Positions 57,837-64,000 of a DNA stretch of 64,000 bases are shown here, piece by piece. Position 1 is the stretch's first letter; every line of letters begins with the position of its first letter. The notes under the pieces are model-generated. The model searched no databases and was not told the origin of the DNA. It worked only from the letters and a program-made list of their open reading frames with translations. The DNA is from Buddleja alternifolia. Taxonomy: Eukaryota > Streptophyta > Magnoliopsida > Lamiales > Scrophulariaceae. The stretch lies in contig CM033396.1 of NCBI GenBank assembly GCA_019426215.1, positions 34,834,503 through 34,898,502 on the forward strand, given 5' to 3'. The translations under genes and the position numbers were made by a program.

Positions 57837-59633
57837 TCACCATCCTCTACCCCGACCTCTCCAGGCATGACCCCTTCGTGCTGGGGCCGCGTTGCTTGTG
57901 TTGCGGTTGTCTATCACATATTCCTTCAAGTAACCCATGTTTACTAATCGCTGGATTTCATCGATCAATTGTGGACATTCATCCGTATCATGACCGTACT
58001 CGCGGTGGAACCTGCAGAAAAGTGCACTGGGAGGGTTTTTGGGTTCCTGGTCTGCACCTTCGGGCCATTGGATCAGGTTTTTGACCTCCACAACCATCAA
58101 ATGGTCGCTCCAATTTTCCCTCATGGGTATGCGTCTGGATCTGGGCGCACTCGGAGCGGGTGGTGCCACCCGAGTTGTGTTGGGGATCCATCCATTTCTT
58201 TCATCTATTCGAGATCTGTTTTTATTGCCATCGTCTTGCTTTTCTTTCTTTTGCTCGGCTCTCCTCATCATGTGGGCATCTTCCAGGTTGACGTATTTTT
58301 CAGCTCGGGTTAGTAACTCATCAAAGCTCAGGGCGGGCCTTTTGGTCAATGATTTGAATAGGTCGTCTTTCTTCAAGCCCGTCGTAAATGCACTTACCTT
58401 CAAGTCCGATATAGCCGCTGGCATCTCAAGTGCTTCCGTGTTTAAACGTTTGACATACGCACGTAGGGTTTCATCATCTCTTTGTTTGATGTTGAATAAG
58501 CTTAAAGGAGTTTTCTCGTGCTGCTTGCTGCTGGCGAATTAGTGCAAAAACTTTGAGCTAAACTCCGAGAAAGATCCAATGGATCTAGCCAAGAGTTGGT
58601 TGAACCACTATTGCGCAAATTTGGCTAAGGTACATAAGAACACCCTACATTTGATGGCATCGGAGTACCTGTGCAGCAAAGCATAATTAAGAAAAGTGTA
58701 TAGGTGGTCTTCCGGATCAGTTGTTCCATCGTACAACGCAATGGTTTGGACCCTAAAGTCCCTTGGTAGTTCCTCATTTGCAATGAAATCTGTGAATGGA
58801 ATGCCCCGATCTGTTGAGGTCCAGCCTCCTATAGCTTTACGCTCTAAGTCTTCCATTCGTCTTGCCATTTCTTCAATCTGTTCTAACTTGGCTTTTGCCT
58901 TTTCCTTCACATCGTGATCTACCCATCCAAATCGGGCAGAAATGAAACTATTGGCATCATCCTCGAGTTCTTTGTCATGTTTGGTGCGGATCCATGCCTG
59001 TTGTTTCTGCAGGTCTTCCTTTTCCAGGGCGTTGCTATGTGAGCAATGCACCTGGAAATGTGACTTATTCTTGTGCGGTTGTTTCTTGCGCAAGTTAGGT
59101 TGGGGGACCTATCCTTCTAGATCTTCCCCTTCTAGGTCTAAGCGACGCATATAGCGTCCTTTTGGTGCTAAGAACTTTTTTGGTGGCACGTCGTCATCCT
59201 TTCCTCCGCTTTGTTTGAGGTCTTCCGGTCGTTCTACTCTCTTGCCTGTATTGCCATCGGGGATACCTTTAGCGTTATCCCCCATCTCCATGTTCCTCCC
59301 CTCGGGTGTTCCCCTTTGCATCGGAGATGCCATATCCTCCTTCTGTGCTAGATCCAGTACACCTGCAAGTTTAGATCTTACTACCTTATTGACGGCTTTG
59401 CCAATGACGCCTTCGATTCTTCCCATGAATTGCTCCAGGTCAAGTATGCTCTGAGGGGAGATATCCTTCACGCTTGTTTGCCCTCCTGGCGAGTCGTCCT
59501 CAGCTTGATTTTGCAAATCATCCTCCAATTGCCTCACCAGGTTGGTCGGTGTTGCAGGTGTGGCCTATTCAATCCCGAATGGGGAAAACATTGTCTTCTT
59601 CCCATTCCCGCCATCTTCGATCAGATTCTTCAT
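57837..59633 (-). pseudogene. gag: Second Tat: gag
   Basis: ATG at 59633-59631, 40 bases from the PBS. One uninterrupted reading frame for about 1.8 kb, with in-frame stops at 59567-59565, 59111-59109, 58610-58608, 58541-58539 and 57839-57837 but no frameshift. The N-terminal acidic part, then the capsid region with PFTDFI, YDGTTDPEDH and WFNQLL (58860-58590), the AEKYVNLEDA block, and a nucleocapsid-type CRFHREYGHDTDEC motif near 58020-57980. Ends in an Arg/Gly-rich tail. Confidence 0.88.
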
Positions 59634-59673
59634 CCTTAACATATCCTTCTCTCACGTCTTATTTTGCTCAGAA

Positions 59674-59691
59674 TTTCCCCAGACGGCGCCA
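59674..59691 (-). other. PBS of second Tat element
   Basis: In element sense TGGCGCCGTCTGGGGAAA, two bases from the LTR. Closely related to the PBS at 17334. Confidence 0.8.
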
Positions 59692-59693
59692 AT

Positions 59694-60249
59694 TGATGTG
59701 TGTGGGAAGCACACCAATGATAATATGCGATATATGATATAAAAATATGATATAAAGCACGAATTATAAGTAAAGAACACGAGATATTTATGTGGTTCGG
59801 CCAATAATATAACCTACGTCCACGGGGTAAAAGAGTCGATCCTTTATTAGTGTTTGGAGTTGATATATACATATATATATATATATACATGTTTATGAGG
59901 GGGTGACTAATAAGGTAAGTCAACTATTCCTAAATGTACAATGGAAAGTAGAATAAATCCTAATCCTTCCATCTTGAGCCATCTCTTTTATGGTATAATT
60001 GGCAGGTCGGTTAGAGTGATCTCCGCAGGTCCGGATATGGTAAGTGCATCCCCTGATTGATCCTTGTCTCCAGGCTTGCCTTATATAGAATGCTGTATCT
60101 AGACAGGTCGGGATAGGGCGAACCTCCGGAGGGGCAGACCTGACTATAATGTCTTCTAAAGGAGTCCGAGCCCGTTATGCTGTTGGGCTTGGGCCCTTAA
60201 TCATGTTGGGCTACCAGCTTGGCCCAAGAGCCTACTTCGACCCACATCA
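59694..60249 (-). repeat. 5' LTR of second Tat element
   Basis: 556 bp, pairs with 47218-47768. Confidence 0.93.
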
Positions 60250-60567
60250 TATATATATGTGTGTGTTCCACCTCTTTTGAAAGATGATCAAAATAGGATT
60301 TTGATAAAAATAATACAAGTCATTTTTCTCTTATTTTCTCTCCCAATTTTTCTTTCATATTATTTCTTCAAACTCATGTGTTGAGTGCGAAGAACACTTA
60401 AATATTTCCAAACCTTTTTTCCTCAAAAGCCAAGATTCGATATTCACCTTGCTAGCATTGGTGGAGATAATTGAGGGTAAGAGCTACGGTATGGATACAT
60501 CTCAGAGGCGCAATGCTTGAGGCGCTAGGGCAAATCAAATTCGAAGACTGTAGCAAGAAGTAGTTTA

Positions 60568-60735
60568 TCATACATCAACCTTTTATCATTGATTTGACAT
60601 ATTTTACAAATTTCAACCATTTTTGAAAAACATAAACAAACACAATATAAATCACATCATTTTCCCACGAATCTCTATAGTATGCATTTTTCGAGAAACT
60701 TTCAAAATTCTAACTCAAAAACATAAACAAACAAA
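60568..60735. repeat. AT-rich MITE-like repeat, right part only
   Basis: Matches the right half of 37850-38295 (TCATACATCAACC...ACATAAACAAACA). It abuts the truncated 2.1-kb LTR. Confidence 0.65.
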
Positions 60736-61280
60736 GCAATGAGTTTGATATTATTTCAATCATGCATGCCAAGCTAAGCCTGGGTCAAAGGCAGCGGCTT
60801 CAATTTATTAAAAATGTGTGTTATTTTTGTTCTCTTGGAAGCTAGGACCTTGTTGTTGTTTTCTACCGTCACACTTTAGATTTAAGAATGAAAGTAACGT
60901 ATTCACTTACTTAAGTAATAAATCTACTTGTATGCAAACACATGTTTATAGCTATCGCTTTTTAATTAAAATCCTTGCAGTGGTTAGTAAAATGTTGAAC
61001 GTTATTTCAGTGGTTTTTTGATCTCAAACAATATAATGAACTTTCTGACCGGACAAATTGTTAAAGTCATTCAGGAAATATAATAAGAACCGAGAAAGGA
61101 AACGAAGAAAGTTTGAACAAACTCAGACCTTAACAATAAAACTTCGTATAAAATAAAATTGAGTGTGATCTTACGGAAGCTCAACTAATTGGGGTTATGA
61201 TGTGTAATCCCACTTTTTTGTTTTTATTTTTCATTACCTCAAAGGACCTAAAATTATTCTTTCCTTCTTTTTTTTTCCTG
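60736..61280. other. Intergenic stretch, no gene seen
   Basis: Only short unsupported ORFs. Confidence 0.4.
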
Positions 61281-61802
61281 TGATGATGGTAAAATTCAAC
61301 AGTAAAAAAATATCACATGATTTACCACGTGGAGAGGGAATCCAGTCCAACTCATGATAAACTAGGTTGGGAGTTGAAGAATTTATAGACTGCACTCGCT
61401 GATATGCGAGCTGCCTACGTACCCGAAGAAATGGGATCAAGTCACTTTGTAGTTCTTTGGTAAAATTACTCTCAGAAGTAGCCAGTGAATTCTTCTGAGA
61501 GAGTAGATAATGAATTATTCACCAACTCTTCTGAGGTATTTATATGTGGAGCTAGTGGTGGGCCACGGGCCGCTGGATAAATCCTAGCAGTAGCCCCACC
61601 AGGCTTATTTATACATCCATTACTCAGCCCATTATTAACAAAATAGCCCAATTAACATAAAGGGCCATATTCCTTAATGGGCTGCTAGCCTTTGGGCTTG
61701 ACCATTATTTTATCTGCGAACAGGATCCACGGGAGGCGCCCAGGCCCAAGCCGGGGGTAGATTAATTACCATAATGCCCATAGACATTTTTGGTCCATAT
61801 CA
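61281..61802 (-). repeat. 3' LTR of a further Tat-type element
   Basis: 522 bp, in element sense TGATATGGACCAAAAATG...CCATCATCA. Aligns from its start with the LTR at 42642, and shares the GTACGTAGGCAGCT / GGATTCCCTC-CCACGTGG blocks. On the minus strand a purine-rich GAGGATGAGGGGCATTA precedes it. The outer border could instead be near 61199. Confidence 0.72.
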
Positions 61803-64000
61803 TAATGCCCCTCATCCTCGGGTTTACCTAATGGTATATCCGGGAGTAGAAGTAACGTTGCGTATGCAATGCTATTCAGTTCCAGTTTGTACTAGACTGG
61901 GAGTCTTTAAGGCAATCTCACCTACTTTTATTTAAGTAGAAGTGGTGTGATAACTTTCACTTTCACTCCCACTCCTACTTTTATCCTCTCAAAGTTTTAA
62001 CTTGTGAAAAAATTCTATCTCTAGGAGGTCTTCTTCTTTTCCACCATGGATAAAGATCATCTAGGAAAAGGTAAACACTTTTCTCAAATGCTCTTTGACA
62101 TTTGTACTTTAATGCTTATTTTTTTCTCGATGTAGAGTCTAGTGGGTTTTTGATGATTTGTGACGAGTATGCACGTGGCCATCGTCTACGCCCACCGAGG
62201 GGGGGGGGTCGTCTCACGTCACACGAGTGACCTTTTGTATTCGGGGGGGGGGGGGGGGGGGCTTCATGACGCCTCCCGTCATTTTAGCCCCGCGGTTGGC
62301 CGCGAACCATGGTGCCTAGCAGTCAGCAACGAGGCAGTTTGAGCCTCGCGGCCTTGACCACGGGGCGTTTGTCCCTATGGGCTTCTTGTCCACGGTCGCC
62401 CCTTGGCTTTCTTTTCAGGTGTTGAAAGTTCATCATCGTCGAGCGATGGTATGAAGCCCAAGCTGAATGATAGGATAGGGAATCCTCAACGGGGTCACGT
62501 GACCCAATACTTGGAGTATTCTCGCATGGGTTTTTCTCTGTCATGTAATTCCTTATTAGGGATGATTTTGAGCCATTACAAAGTGTGCATTATCTCCCAA
62601 CAGTTTTTCACAATTCGAAGGCTTCATCTGTCAGTTTCGAGACTTTCAGCTTGATGTGAGTTTTGATGCTTTTTAGGTTCTTTCTGATACCCGGATGAGC
62701 TTAGGTGGGCCATTCGTGCACTTCTACCCCCTGTCATCGTATAGGTTTTTGGAGGGGAAGATTAATTCTTATGGCAATTGGAAGGCCAAGTTTTTTTACT
62801 TTCCTGTTTAGAGCTTGCTCATTCTCACCCCGGTGCTGTGGTGTGAGAGGATCGCTCCTCACAAGATTACGCTTACCCAGCACCGATTACGGTTGGTTTT
62901 TACGACGGCGGGGCTATTTGAGACCCGATACGACATTCGCCAGATATACCGCGGAGGTACTTAATTGCATATCATCTTGCTATCGCATCTAGAGTTTATT
63001 TTTGCAAGTGGTGATTATGATTTAGTTTCGCTAACTTATTAGCTTGAAAACTTGGTTTCAGGCGCGAGGGGCGCGATAAGATGCTTCTCTCTCCAGAAAG
63101 GCAAAGGCATAGTCCAGGGGGTGTCCAATCTTCCACCACCTTCCGGGGCATCCACCACCCTAGATTTTGATTGTGTGATGGCCGGTTTAGCCACTCGAGA
63201 TTCTCACAATGCCCCTGTCGGAGCTTTCTCAGCTAACCTTAAGGAGAAATCATCGTTGGATGAGGGAGGCATAGCTGGCACTCGAAGTTGTTCTTCTAAG
63301 CTTACTTACGTTAGAGCCCATCCTTTCCTAAAGCACAGCCGGGATATTTTCTCCGTGAGTTGCAGTACCCCTGGTCATGGAAATAGGTTGTTTGCCTTTG
63401 GGGTGAATCGAGACCCCTCAGTTCAGTCTTTTTGAGATACAGGTGACTCAGTTACCCCGTGGTCGATGATGAGGCACGTCATGAATAACTTTGATTCTCA
63501 GCGTTTGTCTATGCTGTCAGCAGATAAGATCGATGAGGAAATCTCCGCCTGCGAGGGCCGGGTGAGTTTAATTTCATTTTTGTTTCTTCGCTTGTTATTT
63601 TTATAAGCGGTCATTTTTACAAGGTATTTCTACCTTTGCTTTTTATGCTGATCCAACTGTCTCATCAACTTTGCCTTCGGTATGTGCACTTCAAGGAGAA
63701 GTTGAAAGATTGTTAAAAAAAGAACAAGAAACTTCTTTCAAAATCCTCAAAGGCTGAGGCAGCAGACAAAGAATGAGAGGCAAAGTATCAGGCAACTATT
63801 GAAGACCTCGAGGAGGAGTCCTCTTGCGGCAAGGGCTTCCTTGGCTCGAAAGCAAATTTTAGAAGATGCCGAGGAGTCGGCGGCGAATGAGTTTCGGGCT
63901 AGCACCGAGTTTCTCAATGAGTGTAACAAGAAGGTATATTATATTGCCCTTGGCTTTATGGGGAAGAAAGTCCGGAAGTGCCGTCGAGCTCTTAAGGAAA
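61803..64000 (-). mobile_element. Further Tat-type element, internal region running off the window
   Basis: By the layout of the two complete Tat elements, DNA inside the 3' LTR should carry the antisense gene and then pol. The plus strand here does carry antisense-gene-like sequence. Pol would lie beyond 64000. Confidence 0.6.
62046..64000 (+). pseudogene. Antisense-gene-like sequence of the further Tat element, partial
   Basis: A possible start ATG 62046 (M-D-K-D-H-L-G-K) is followed at once by a GT donor and, near 62418, a TTTTCAG acceptor. 62703-62807 encodes FLEGKINSYGNWKAKFFYF, like the W-K-x-x-F-F segment of the two other antisense ORFs. 63464-63565 encodes a helix-like stretch ending at a GGTGAGTTT donor, and 63690-63950 is coiled-coil-like but with stops. 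Exon limits are uncertain. A run of 19 G at 62243-62261 lies in the likely first intron. Confidence 0.5.

Larger units (their letters stand above)
47218..60249 (-). mobile_element. Second complete Tat-lineage element (minus strand)
   Basis: Flanked by TATAT at 47213-47217 and 60250-60254, although the site is an AT repeat. In element sense: 5' LTR 60249-59694, PBS, gag, protease, solo LTR insertion, RT, RNase H, integrase, non-coding tail with an 18-mer array, antisense gene, polypurine tract (47769-47783), 3' LTR 47768-47218. The two LTRs differ at roughly 20 positions by eye, mostly transitions, plus a duplicated GATCCTTGTCT in one and an AT-repeat length change. Confidence 0.95.
43474..60567 (+). 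mobile_element. Outer copy of a 2.1-kb LTR family, split by two insertions and 3' truncated
   Basis: Parts: 43474-43955, 46060-47217 and 60255-60567. The first is interrupted by an inverted copy of the same LTR, the second by a complete Tat element. It starts TGATAGTGATAGGTG; the last 150-190 bp of the family sequence are missing, and a MITE-like repeat follows at 60568. Family not assigned; no internal protein region seen. Confidence 0.85.

Overview
The window is plant nuclear DNA, most likely from an AT-rich eudicot. It is gene-poor and built mainly of nested LTR retrotransposons of the Ty3/gypsy Tat and Athila lineages. I see one intact host gene, a single-exon G-type lectin S-receptor-like kinase at 38409-40871 (+). 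I cannot name the species.

Left third (1-19.9 kb): two near-identical copies of one block. Each copy (1-4357 and 13853-19924) holds the same flank, the same Tat 5' LTR (target duplication TGTAT) and the same Athila insertion in the Tat gag (target duplication ATCCC). In copy 1 the Athila still has its body (2420-10606, minus strand, right LTR cut short). In copy 2 it is a solo LTR. A second Athila-type solo LTR (14165-15875, TTGCC duplication) is present only in copy 2, so it came after the duplication. Between the copies lie a diverged Tat tail, a three-unit tandem repeat and a SINE with a 14-bp target duplication.

16.8-33.0 kb: a complete but decayed Tat element (LTRs, PBS, gag, protease, RT, RNase H, integrase, polypurine tract). 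It has an extra spliced gene on the opposite strand between pol and the 3' LTR, and a 3-kb gag-protease-only element sits in its 3' LTR.

33.0-42.6 kb: the least TE-dense part. It has a 420-bp tandem repeat with a fold-back MITE, two Mutator-like terminal-inverted-repeat elements, an AT-rich MITE forming the upstream region of the receptor kinase, and a TRIM-like element just past the kinase poly(A) signal.

42.6-60.6 kb: a Tat 5' fragment, then a 2.1-kb LTR family inserted into its own inverted copy, then a second complete Tat element (47218-60249, minus strand). That element has an antisense spliced gene, an array of nine 18-mers, a solo Athila-type LTR between protease and RT, and an intron-like insert in integrase. 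61.3-64.0 kb is the 3' LTR and antisense-gene region of a further Tat element that runs off the window.

In the Tat elements gag, protease, RT, RNase H and integrase would act together in replication. All copies here carry stops or truncations, so none looks autonomous. The most unusual signals are the antisense gene with conserved intron positions and phases, the integrase intron-like insert, paired 13-bp quasi-palindromes shared by Athila LTR and gag, and a hairpin near the Athila LTR end that is kept across three diverged LTRs.
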